A model generated the notes under the pieces. That model searched no databases. It was not told the origin of the DNA and was given only the letters and a program-made list of their open reading frames with translations. A stretch of DNA of 18,154 nt. Origin: JBBIJH01 sp037446075 (GTDB taxonomy: Bacteria; Bacteroidota; Ignavibacteria; UBA10030; JAHEZR01). The stretch lies in contig JBBIJH010000044.1 in assembly GCA_037446075.1 (NCBI GenBank), positions 1 through 18,154 on the forward strand. Reading direction: 5' to 3'. Shown here piece after piece: positions 6,526-13,609 of the stretch (its first letter is position 1; each line of letters begins with the position of its first letter). The position numbers and the translations under genes are program-made.

Positions 6526-9261
6526 ATGGGGATCAACGAAACGGTTAGTCCGAACCGACCGGAGGCCACCTCTGCAGTTCCTGCCACAGACCTGAAGAGA
6601 GAGCACGGGCTCATCATCCCTAGGTTCTTCACTCGCCCCGGGGTGCATCCTTTCGACGAGATCGAGTGGGAACTGCGTACGGCAGCCATCTTTAACGAGA
6701 AGGGTGAGATCCTCTTTGAGCAGAAGAGTGTGGAAGTACCGAAATCTTGGTCTGTGACGGCAACCAATGTCGTCGCCTCGAAGTACTTTCATGGGAAGGT
6801 TGGGACCTCAAAGCGAGAATCCAGCGTAAAGCAGCTAATCGAACGTGTCTCGGGGACAATAACGGAGTGGGGAAGAAAGGGAAAGTATTTCGCCTCAGAG
6901 GAAGATGGTCTTACATTTTACTCTGAGCTGACATACTTGCTCGTGAATCAGTACGCTTCCTTCAACAGCCCCGTCTGGTTTAATGTCGGCGTGGAGGAAA
7001 AACCCCAGTGCTCTGCCTGCTTCATTAACTCCGTGGCAGACACGATGGACTCGATCCTTGAGCTTGCGAAGACAGAAGGAAAGCTGTTTAAGTGGGGCTC
7101 GGGCACAGGCACAAACCTCTCGACACTCAGGTCTTCGAAGGAGTCTCTTTCCGGTGGTGGAGTTGCCAGCGGGCCCGTCTCGTTCATGAGAGGCTATGAT
7201 GCCTTCGCAGGCGTTATTAAATCGGGAGGAAAGACGCGACGAGCGGCAAAGATGGTAATCCTGAACGCTGATCATCCCGATGTCCTTGAGTTCATTCGCT
7301 GCAAGGCTGAGGAAGAGAAAAAAGCGTGGGCGCTGATCGAGGCGGGCTACGACGGCGGATTCCACACTCCCGGAGGTGCCTACGACTCTGTCAGCTACCA
7401 GAACGCAAACCACTCTGTGCGTGTGACCGATGAATTCATGCGCGCAGTTCTGGAAGACCGGGATTGGTACACGAAGGCGGTGACGACCGGCAAAGTCGTA
7501 GATACTTACAGAGCGAGAGACATGATGAAGGAGATTGCACAGGCCGCGTGGATTTGTGGGGACCCCGGATTGCAATTCCACACAACAATCAACAGCTGGC
7601 ACACTTGCCCGAACACCGCACCGATAAACGCATCGAATCCATGCAGCGAGTACATGTTCCTGGACGATACGGCATGTAACCTTGCCTCGCTGAATCTTAT
7701 GAAGTTCCGGAAAGAAGATGGCCAGTTCGACATCGACGCATTCAAGCATGCTGTTGACATCGTCATCACCGCTCAAGAAATCCTCGTCGATAACGCAGGC
7801 TATCCCACACCAGCCATTGAGCGCAATAGCTACCACTATCGACCGCTCGGGCTTGGCTATGCCAACCTCGGCGCCCTCTTGATGGCACGAGGGATCCCTT
7901 ATGATTCCGACGAGGCCCGGGCCTATGCAGCCGCAGTCACCTCTATCATGTGCGGAGAAGCTTACAGGCAGTCGGCCCTCATCGCGAAGGAAAAAGGACC
8001 GTTCAAGGGTTTCGCGGCGAATCGCGAGCCGATGCTGAACGTCATCTTGAAACACGGCCTCTACGCCGAAAAGATCGACCGCCGATACATCCCATCAGAT
8101 CTATACACAGCTGCCGTCAATGTGTGGAAGGAAGCGTATGACCTTGGCCAGTTGCATGGTTTCCGAAATTCCCAGGCGACTGTGCTTGCACCGACTGGAA
8201 CAATCGGATTCATGATGGATTGCGATACGACTGGTGTAGAGCCGGATATTGCTTTGGTGAAGTATAAAAAGCTCGTCGGTGGTGGGCTGTTGAAAATCGT
8301 GAACAACACGGTCCCGCTTGCTCTCGAAAAGCTCGGCTACAACAAAGAACAAATCGAACACATCGTAGCGCATATCGACAAGAACGATACAATCGAGGGT
8401 GCCCCGTATCTAAAGGAAGAGCATCTGCCCGTATTCGACTGCGCCTTCAAGCCGAAAAACGGAATACGCTCAATCCATTACATGGGGCACATTCGAATGA
8501 TGGCCGCCACACAGCCGTACCTCTCGGGAGCGATTTCGAAAACAGTGAACATGCCCAACGATGCAACCCCGGATGACATCATGCAGGCCTATGTTGAAGC
8601 TTGGAAACTCGGTCTTAAGGCGATTGCTGTCTACCGCGATGGCTGCAAGCGGACCCAGCCTCTGAGTACCTCTTTAGAGACCACTGAAAAACCAAAATTT
8701 AAGCCCGTACGGCGGCGTTTGCCGGACGAGAGGCAGTCCATCACCCATAAATTCAGCATCGCGGGTCATGAGGGCTATATCACTGTCGGAATCTACGAAG
8801 ACGGGCAACCGGGTGAGCTATTCATCACGATGTCGAAGGAAGGCTCGACAATCTCAGGGTTGATGGATGCCTTTGCTACCTCAGTCTCCCTTGCCCTCCA
8901 GTACGGAGTCCCACTCAGGGTACTGGTAGATAAGTTCAGCCATATGCGGTTTGAGCCAAGCGGGTTCACAAACAATAAAGATATCCCGATTGCAAAATCG
9001 ATTTGCGATTACCTTTTCCGATGGCTGGGGATGAAGTTCCTACCAAAGGACGAGCAACCCCTGCCCACATTTTCAGAGACAAGCAGTAAGTCAGCAACGG
9101 GCAAAGGTGCGGCTGCGGCGCAAGCGCTGGAATTCAACGAAAAACAAGTCTTCCAAGCGCAGGCGGACGCTCCCTCGTGTCACGACTGCGGAAGCATCAT
9201 GGTGCGGAGTGGGAACTGTTACAAGTGCATGAACTGTGGAGAAACTTCAGGTTGTTCTTGA
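6526..9261 (+). CDS. nrdJ: Vitamin B12-dependent (class II) ribonucleoside-diphosphate reductase
   Basis: Makes deoxyribonucleotides using adenosylcobalamin instead of a diiron/tyrosyl subunit, and so works with or without oxygen. The product is 911 residues from the ATG at 6526, which has AGGGG 5 bases upstream; an in-frame TTG at 6511 is rejected. The active-site set is complete: Cys162 in KPQCSACF, the radical site NPCSE with Asn371, Cys373 and Glu375, and Cys384 in TACNLASLNL. The 11-residue spacing between the last two cysteines agrees with known class II enzymes. A TSCPD-type domain (about 740-850, including GELFITMSKEGSTISGLMDA) follows the catalytic barrel. The C-terminus carries a four-cysteine cluster (CHDCG...CYKCMNCG...GCS) typical of NrdJ and probably used for re-reduction. 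It is a single-gene unit. Its cofactor demand matches the B12-uptake operon at 12985-17368. Confidence 0.97.
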   Translation: MGINETVSPNRPEATSAVPATDLKREHGLIIPRFFTRPGVHPFDEIEWELRTAAIFNEKGEILFEQKSVEVPKSWSVTATNVVASKYFHGKVGTSKRESSVKQLIERVSGTITEWGRKGKYFASEEDGLTFYSELTYLLVNQYASFNSPVWFNVGVEEKPQCSACFINSVADTMDSILELAKTEGKLFKWGSGTGTNLSTLRSSKESLSGGGVASGPVSFMRGYDAFAGVIKSGGKTRRAAKMVILNADHPDVLEFIRCKAEEEKKAWALIEAGYDGGFHTPGGAYDSVSYQNANHSVRVTDEFMRAVLEDRDWYTKAVTTGKVVDTYRARDMMKEIAQAAWICGDPGLQFHTTINSWHTCPNTAPINASNPCSEYMFLDDTACNLASLNLMKFRKEDGQFDIDAFKHAVDIVITAQEILVDNAGYPTPAIERNSYHYRPLGLGYANLGALLMARGIPYDSDEARAYAAAVTSIMCGEAYRQSALIAKEKGPFKGFAANREPMLNVILKHGLYAEKIDRRYIPSDLYTAAVNVWKEAYDLGQLHGFRNSQATVLAPTGTIGFMMDCDTTGVEPDIALVKYKKLVGGGLLKIVNNTVPLALEKLGYNKEQIEHIVAHIDKNDTIEGAPYLKEEHLPVFDCAFKPKNGIRSIHYMGHIRMMAATQPYLSGAISKTVNMPNDATPDDIMQAYVEAWKLGLKAIAVYRDGCKRTQPLSTSLETTEKPKFKPVRRRLPDERQSITHKFSIAGHEGYITVGIYEDGQPGELFITMSKEGSTISGLMDAFATSVSLALQYGVPLRVLVDKFSHMRFEPSGFTNNKDIPIAKSICDYLFRWLGMKFLPKDEQPLPTFSETSSKSATGKGAAAAQALEFNEKQVFQAQADAPSCHDCGSIMVRSGNCYKCMNCGETSGCS

Positions 9262-9362
9262 AGTTTCGACATCTCGCCTTCTTCTAGGTAGATGGAGCGA
9301 AGTCGGGCAGTCCATGAGAACTCGCTTCTTCCTACTTAACTGAAAGTGCATTTCTCAAAACT

Positions 9363-9383
9363 AGCCTGCAACGGCGGGCTTTC
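9363..9383 (+). terminator. Candidate terminator after nrdJ
   Basis: AGCCTGC (9363-9369) pairs with GCGGGCT (9374-9380), seven pairs including one G-U, with the tetraloop AACG and a short T run. It lies about 100 bases after the nrdJ stop. The T tract is weak, so this is a moderate call. The rest of 9262-9470 shows no gene. Confidence 0.45.
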
Positions 9384-9470
9384 ACTTGACTCCGTAAACG
9401 CTGGCGCGAGTATTCTAGTGTACGGTTTAGCTCCGCGGCCCGGCGATATCCCCGGATTCCTTATTTTTGC

Positions 9471-9499
9471 TTGAATTTCCTCCGCTGTTTTGGTAACTT
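9471..9499 (+). promoter_or_regulatory. Candidate promoter for the small membrane protein gene
   Basis: TTGAAT, 17 bases, TAACTT, matching the spacing of the other promoters here. It would leave a ~158-base leader before the ATG at 9664. A second, poorer candidate is TTGACT (9386-9391) with TATTCT (9411-9416) at 19-base spacing. Either is possible, and no other feature is visible between 9384 and 9660. Confidence 0.35.
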
Positions 9500-9663
9500 C
9501 GCTCGGTTGTCAGAGCACACCACATCCCGCAACGCCGACGTCAACCACTTCCTGGCCGAGAGCCCACGAGATGAACTCAAGCCGATGCCTGAGGTAAGGT
9601 CCTTTCTACTCAGGGTCACAGAACACAAATCACTCTCTCTTCCACAATTCCCTTGGAGGATGT

Positions 9664-10092
9664 ATGAACGTAAAGAAATGGTTGATCGCAAGCGTCGTGG
9701 CGTTTGTCGCGCTTTCGATCATGGAATACATCTTACATGGCCAGATTCTTGCCAGCGCTTACATGGAGAAGCCCGCATTATGGGCCTCAGAAGCAGCGAG
9801 GAGATCGAACGTCTGGGCTCTCTATGTCGGATACCTTGTCTACACGGTGCTTTTCACATTGATTTAGACGAAGGGCTACGAGGGAAAGCCTGGCCTTGGA
9901 GAAGGTTTGCGCTTTGGCCTGTATATCGGGTTTTTCGTTTCAGTCCCTCGCTTCTTCATCAACTACGCCGTCATGCCCTACACGGCCACCATCGCTGTCG
10001 CGTGGCTTGTCGCCGGCGTCATTGAATCAGTCATCCTCGGGCTAATCGTCGGAGCAATTTACAGAAAACCCGCGGTCGCAGCCGCAGGCTGA
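9664..10092 (+). pseudogene. Small integral membrane protein interrupted by an in-frame amber codon
   Basis: One reading frame of 143 codons is split by a single TAG at 9865-9867. The first part (67 residues) starts at an ATG with GGAGG four bases upstream and has a strong N-terminal membrane helix (WLIASVVAFVALSIMEYILHG), then a second helix ending YLVYTVLFTLI. After the amber codon the same frame continues TKGYEGKPGLGEGLRFGLYIGFFVS and two more membrane helices, ending at a TGA. Intact it would be a four-helix protein of about 142 residues. From memory, similar small four-helix proteins in this bacterial group have an aromatic residue just before a KGYEG motif, so TAG probably replaced a Tyr or similar codon by one base. 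It may be a recent nonsense mutation or an assembly error. Function unknown. Confidence 0.75.
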
Positions 10093-10164
10093 TACAGCTC
10101 AATCAGTGATTGTCCTACGGGCTTTTGCCTAGCATCACTTGAGGTAATGGGACGAGTATAGTAC

Positions 10165-10190
10165 GGCCTGACCCACTTCGGGCGGGCTCT
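10165..10190 (+). terminator. Terminator-like hairpin upstream of the P1 peptidase
   Basis: GCCTG(A)CCC pairs with GGGCGGGC around the loop ACTTC, followed by TCTTT. It is GC-rich and stable. It would end transcription of the membrane-protein gene (stop at 10092), but it lies only ~10 bases before the peptidase ribosome site, so it could instead be a leader hairpin of the peptidase mRNA. Confidence 0.4.
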
Positions 10191-10209
10191 TTCACTTCCG
10201 GAGGTCTCC

Positions 10210-11370
10210 ATGAAAGGAAATACATTAGTGAAGTGCGTAGTACCTGTTCTTCTTCACTTCCACTGTGTCGTCTTCGGCGGTCTGAGTGAAGCTAAGCAGA
10301 GACCGAGAGTCAGGGAAATCGGGTTAGAGATTGGCCTGTTGAAACCCGGCCCCCTAAACGCAATCACGGACGTCGCGGGAGTGAGAGTCGGTCACGTGAC
10401 ATTGGTTAACGGAGAGAAAGTTCGCACAGGCGTGACAGCCGTGCTTCCGCACGAAGGAAACGTCTTCCAGAAAAAAGTGCCTGCTGCGATCGTGGTGGGA
10501 AATGGATTCGGCAAGCTCGTTGGCTACACCCAGGTGGAAGAACTTGGCGAATTAGAAACACCCATCGTTCTCACAAACACTCTTGCTGTATGGGATGCAG
10601 CAAGAGCTGTCGTAGAGTACACCCTTGCGCAGCCGGGAAACGAATCAGTGCGGTCGGTCAATCCTGTTGTCGGTGAGACAAACGATGGATTCCTGAATGA
10701 CATCAGGAGCTTCCCGGTTGCGAGGGAACAAGTGGCAGAAGCATTAAGAAAAGCTTCCACCGGCCTCGTGGAAGAAGGGAGCGTGGGAGCTGGCACTGGA
10801 ACAGTTTGCATGGATTGGAAAGGAGGAATCGGCACCTCATCGAGAAGACTGCCCGCGAAGCTGGGCGGCTACATAGTCGGGGTGCTCGTTCAGACAAATT
10901 ACAAAGGAGGAACCCTTCAGATCTCGGGCGTTCCTGTGGGAAAGGAGTTGGGAAAGAGTTATCTAAAGGATCAGATTGAATATGAGGATGGCGGGTCTTG
11001 TATGATCATCGTCGCGACGGATGCCCCGCTGGATGCGCGGCAACTCCATCGAGTCGCAAGGCGAGCCCCTCTCGCGCTTGCGAATACTGGATCGTCAATG
11101 TCCCATGGTAGCGGAGACTACGTGATCGCCTTTTCAACCGCTCGCCCGGAAGAATCGCCCAGGAGCGATCGGGGACTGCCGCAAGGAGAACGCCTCCCAG
11201 ATGACAACCTCTCCGTTTTCTTCCAAGCGACACTGGAAGCAACTGATGAAGCAATCTACAATTCGCTTTTCAAGGCAACGACAGTCACCGGAATCAATGG
11301 CCACACAGCTGAGGCACTGCCGGTTGAGGAGGTAAAAGCGATAATGAAGAAGTATGGAAGGTTGAAGTAG
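10210..11370 (+). CDS. P1 family peptidase (DmpA/BapA-like aminopeptidase), secreted
   Basis: A self-processing N-terminal-nucleophile peptidase; family members act as L-aminopeptidase/D-Ala-esterases or beta-aminopeptidases. The product is 386 residues from an ATG with GGAGG 5 bases upstream. An N-terminal hydrophobic stretch (~7-27) looks like a signal peptide, so it is probably periplasmic. Family signatures run in order: GPLNAITDVAGVRVGHVT (~47-64), NPVVGETNDG, the glycine-rich GAGTGTV...GGIGTSSR, then DGGSCMIIVATDAP, with Gly262-Ser263 as the likely autocleavage site and nucleophile, and finally SMSHGSGDYVIAFSTA. Cleavage would give alpha and beta chains. It is transcribed alone, convergent with carA. 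The natural substrate cannot be told from sequence. Confidence 0.93.
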   Translation: MKGNTLVKCVVPVLLHFHCVVFGGLSEAKQRPRVREIGLEIGLLKPGPLNAITDVAGVRVGHVTLVNGEKVRTGVTAVLPHEGNVFQKKVPAAIVVGNGFGKLVGYTQVEELGELETPIVLTNTLAVWDAARAVVEYTLAQPGNESVRSVNPVVGETNDGFLNDIRSFPVAREQVAEALRKASTGLVEEGSVGAGTGTVCMDWKGGIGTSSRRLPAKLGGYIVGVLVQTNYKGGTLQISGVPVGKELGKSYLKDQIEYEDGGSCMIIVATDAPLDARQLHRVARRAPLALANTGSSMSHGSGDYVIAFSTARPEESPRSDRGLPQGERLPDDNLSVFFQATLEATDEAIYNSLFKATTVTGINGHTAEALPVEEVKAIMKKYGRLK

Positions 11371-11688
11371 AAGAAATAACCTACCGTGGGACAGCCGCAA
11401 CCCTCCCTGACGACAGCTACGTAAACAGAGGCACCCGCGAATCCACCGGAATCTATGCGAACGTTTCTCTCGATTGACAGCGCATTTGAGTTTCATCTGC
11501 GCCCATCAGGGTTCACGTGCGGTTGAAGAATCTCTTAGGCGAAAGGCTCGCTTCTGTGACAAGTGGATGAGTCTCAGGTTCAAGCCTCCGCCCGCGAAGG
11601 AGTCAGTTCGTCAGAAGTGGCCCTTTAGGCTGATCCGGCCTTGCGTGCGGAGATTTTGCTTCCAAGAGATTTGGAGAAGCGACTGCAC
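11371..11688. other. Intergenic region between convergent genes, no feature recognised
   Basis: This 318-base gap separates the peptidase and carA, whose 3' ends face each other. I see short imperfect repeats such as GGCGA/TCGCT near 11538-11555, but no hairpin with a T tract convincing enough to call as a terminator, and no reading frame with a ribosome site. Confidence 0.6.
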
Positions 11689-12837
11689 TTATCTGGCAAC
11701 CTCGACGGGCGCCCTTTGCATCAGGTAGATGAAATTCCTGAAAAGGTAGTCGCTATCGTGTGGGCCTGGAGAGGCCTCGGGATGGTACTGAACACAGAAG
11801 ATCGGCAGTTCGCGGTGCCTGAACCCTTCCACGGTTTGGTCGTTCAAGTTGATGTGGGTTAGCTCCACCTCCCGCTCGCTCATGGACCCCCAGTCAACGG
11901 CGAAGCCATGATTTTGGGTTGTGATCTCGATCTCGTTTGTCAGAAGATTTTTTACCGGATGGTTGGCTCCTCGATGTCCGAATTTTAACTTATACGTCTT
12001 CCCACTGAGCGCAAGCGCAAGCAGTTGGTGCCCGAGGCAGATGCCGAAGATGGGTTTCTTGTCGAGAAACTTCTGGATGGTTCGGATCGCATACTTCGCG
12101 GCGGCAGGGTCGCCCGGGCCATTGGACAAGAAGATTCCGTCTGGGTTCATCCGGAGAACCACCTCTGCCGGGGTGTGGCACGGTACAACAGTAAGCTTGC
12201 ATCCGTAAAGCGCCAATCGGCGAAGGATATTGTGTTTTGCGCCATAGTCATACACCACGACATGGAAGCGCTTGCCATTTCGCTCCTCGGGTGAGAGGCC
12301 TGCAGGCAGAACAAAAGGAGTCTCATCGACAGCTTCCCAGGTGTACATCTCCTTACAGGTCACGACTTTCGTGAGATCCAGACCCGCCATCTGCGGCGAA
12401 TTTCTCGCTTTCTCGACCAGGCTATCGTCCTCAAGGTCAACAGTCGAAAGGATCCCTCGCATTGCCCCTCCTGTGCGGATCATCTTCGTGAGCATGCGAG
12501 TATCCACGCCCTCGATCGCCATGATGCCATGCTCTCGAAGCCATTCCCCTAAGCTGGTCTTAGCCCGCCAGTTGCTGTAATAATCAAAATACTCTTTCAC
12601 GACGAACCCAGCGACCTGTGGCTTCACGGACTCGAGGTCTTCAAAATTGATTCCGTAGTTGCCGATCAGTGGATACGTCATCGTCACGATCTGTCCGCAG
12701 TAGGACGGGTCAGTAAGAATCTCTTGATAACCGGTGAGACTTGTATTGAAGACGACTTCCCCGGTCATCTCGCCCGCCGCGCCGAAAGATTCACCGCAGA
12801 AGACTACACCGTTCTCCAGAGCTAACTTTGCTTCCAT
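11689..12837 (-). CDS. carA: Carbamoyl-phosphate synthase small (glutaminase) subunit
   Basis: Hydrolyses glutamine and channels ammonia to the CarB subunit for carbamoyl phosphate, used in arginine and pyrimidine synthesis. From the ATG at 12837 the product is 382 residues, the same length as the E. coli protein. The N-terminal CPSase domain starts AKLALENGVVFCGESFG and includes GEVVFNTSLTGYQEILTDPSY. The class I glutamine amidotransferase domain carries the triad Cys267 (GICLGHQ), His352 and Glu354 (QYHPEASPGPHDS), and LSNGPGDP forms the oxyanion-side loop. The open frame runs back to 12915, but this overlaps the promoter at 12865-12893, so the shorter start is taken. carB is not next to it: the downstream neighbour is on the other strand. 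Confidence 0.97.
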   Translation of the reverse strand: MEAKLALENGVVFCGESFGAAGEMTGEVVFNTSLTGYQEILTDPSYCGQIVTMTYPLIGNYGINFEDLESVKPQVAGFVVKEYFDYYSNWRAKTSLGEWLREHGIMAIEGVDTRMLTKMIRTGGAMRGILSTVDLEDDSLVEKARNSPQMAGLDLTKVVTCKEMYTWEAVDETPFVLPAGLSPEERNGKRFHVVVYDYGAKHNILRRLALYGCKLTVVPCHTPAEVVLRMNPDGIFLSNGPGDPAAAKYAIRTIQKFLDKKPIFGICLGHQLLALALSGKTYKLKFGHRGANHPVKNLLTNEIEITTQNHGFAVDWGSMSEREVELTHINLNDQTVEGFRHRELPIFCVQYHPEASPGPHDSDYLFRNFIYLMQRAPVEVAR

Positions 12838-12851
12838 ATTCTCTTGAGAAT
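12838..12851. repeat. Inverted repeat abutting the carA start codon
   Basis: ATTCTC-TT-GAGAAT, six-base perfect arms immediately upstream of the carA ATG. In the mRNA it could fold as a small hairpin that covers the purine-rich AAGAGAA, the only ribosome-site-like sequence. It could also be a DNA operator just after the predicted transcription start. No role is proven. Confidence 0.4.
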
Positions 12852-12864
12852 CAACTCGGAGAAG

Positions 12865-12893
12865 AATATAGCAAAAAGAAGTCCCGTTTCCAA
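12865..12893 (-). promoter_or_regulatory. Promoter of carA
   Basis: On the minus strand TTGGAA, 17 bases, TATATT. The predicted start of transcription lies about 20 bases before the carA ATG. This makes carA an independent transcription unit and fixes its start codon. Confidence 0.6.
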
Positions 12894-12931
12894 ATTCTTT
12901 CCTCAGTAGATGCACAATGACAGTGGAAGGG

Positions 12932-12976
12932 CAGCTCCGGAAGTCTCGCCAAGCTAGTGGTAGTCTCCGAGAGCTG
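12932..12976 (-). terminator. Hairpin after the DUF6580-like gene
   Basis: CAGCTC (12932-12937) pairs with GAGCTG (12971-12976), continued by CGGA with TCCG after one bulged base. It starts 9 bases after the stop of the DUF6580-like gene. There is no good T tract, so it may be a weak terminator or a 3'-end stabiliser. Confidence 0.35.
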
Positions 12977-12984
12977 TCCTTCGA

Positions 12985-13491
12985 CTAGCGGGTCTCTCCT
13001 ACGTGTTTTAGCTTCAAGAAATAAATCGCGGATTCATACAGACCAAAGAGAACGGCGACAAAGAAAAGATCCCCAACAAGAGTCGTCCTGAAGAATGGGA
13101 TTGCTGCAACGTAACATTCAATAAGTCCCGTGAAGTTCAGTGGATATCCTCCGTTCAACCAGACACCGAAGTTCGTAATAACGAAAAAGAAAAGAGAGCT
13201 TGTCAGGGAAGCGCCTGCAATCCACTGGACTCTCTTATGCTTCTTGAGCCAAATACCAATCAGTCCAGTGAGAATAAAGCTCCCGTACACAAACGGCATC
13301 GTGCTATGAAACCCGATCAGGAAGTCGCTCACGAGCATTGCCGCGAGTGGAACAAGGATCGAGAACCTCCTGTCGAAGTAGACACCACCAAATAGCGCCA
13401 TCGCCGCAATCGGGGCGAAGTTTGGCGGATGAGGAATCAGACGCGAAAACGCGGCAAAGACAACCAAGAGGAAAGCGATGAGGAATTGCAT
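12985..13491 (-). CDS. DUF6580-like small integral membrane protein, candidate cobalamin-related transporter
   Basis: A 168-residue, very hydrophobic protein with about five or six membrane helices. The ATG at 13491 has a perfect AAGGAGG 5-6 bases upstream. The N-terminal pattern SRLIPHPPNFAPIAAMALFGG is what I associate with the DUF6580 family, which resembles the substrate-binding (S) components of ECF vitamin transporters in size and topology. It follows the BtuB-like and BtuG-like genes on the same strand (118-base gap), so a role in moving B12 or a precursor across the inner membrane is plausible. No ATPase or BtuCDF gene is visible, as is also the case for solitary S-like carriers such as BtuM. 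A promoter at 13521-13549 gives it expression outside the riboswitch. Family call moderate; function inferred from position only. Confidence 0.78.
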   Translation of the reverse strand: MQFLIAFLLVVFAAFSRLIPHPPNFAPIAAMALFGGVYFDRRFSILVPLAAMLVSDFLIGFHSTMPFVYGSFILTGLIGIWLKKHKRVQWIAGASLTSSLFFFVITNFGVWLNGGYPLNFTGLIECYVAAIPFFRTTLVGDLFFVAVLFGLYESAIYFLKLKHVGETR

Positions 13492-13520
13492 AACGACCTC
13501 CTTGGATTATGTTGTGTGTG

Positions 13521-13549
13521 AATATATTCCTTAGAGTTCAAATTCTCAA
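13521..13549 (-). promoter_or_regulatory. Promoter of the DUF6580-like gene
   Basis: On the minus strand TTGAGA, 17 bases, TATATT, within the 118-base gap after the BtuG-like gene. A short hairpin (GAGCC-TTTT-GGCTC, 13598-13611) overlaps the stop codon of that gene. The downstream gene may therefore be expressed from both this promoter and the riboswitch promoter. Confidence 0.55.
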
Positions 13550-13609
13550 CTGAAGTGCGGCGGGAAGAGAATCCCATGGTTAGTACAAAGGTGCTAAGAG
13601 CCTTTTGGC

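Noticed and set aside
6895..8055. Long (386-codon) open frame on the minus strand inside nrdJ
   Set aside because: It is antisense to a fully conserved nrdJ frame, has no recognisable domain, an odd Cys/His/Arg composition and no ribosome site. It is a shadow frame.
9865..9867. Amber codon as pyrrolysine or other recoded position
   Set aside because: TAG ends at least two intact genes in this window at normal lengths, no recoding element is evident after it, and the protein is not a known pyrrolysine family.
9471..10025. 184-codon plus-strand frame overlapping the broken membrane gene
   Set aside because: It is in a different frame from the hydrophobic protein that owns the ribosome site at 9655. 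Its product is rich in Arg, His and Trp with no domain, and its first codon overlaps a promoter candidate.
10139..10162. Promoter TTGAGG...TATAGT before the P1 peptidase
   Set aside because: The spacer is only 12 bases, too short for a working housekeeping promoter. No better -35 stands 16-18 bases before TATAGT.
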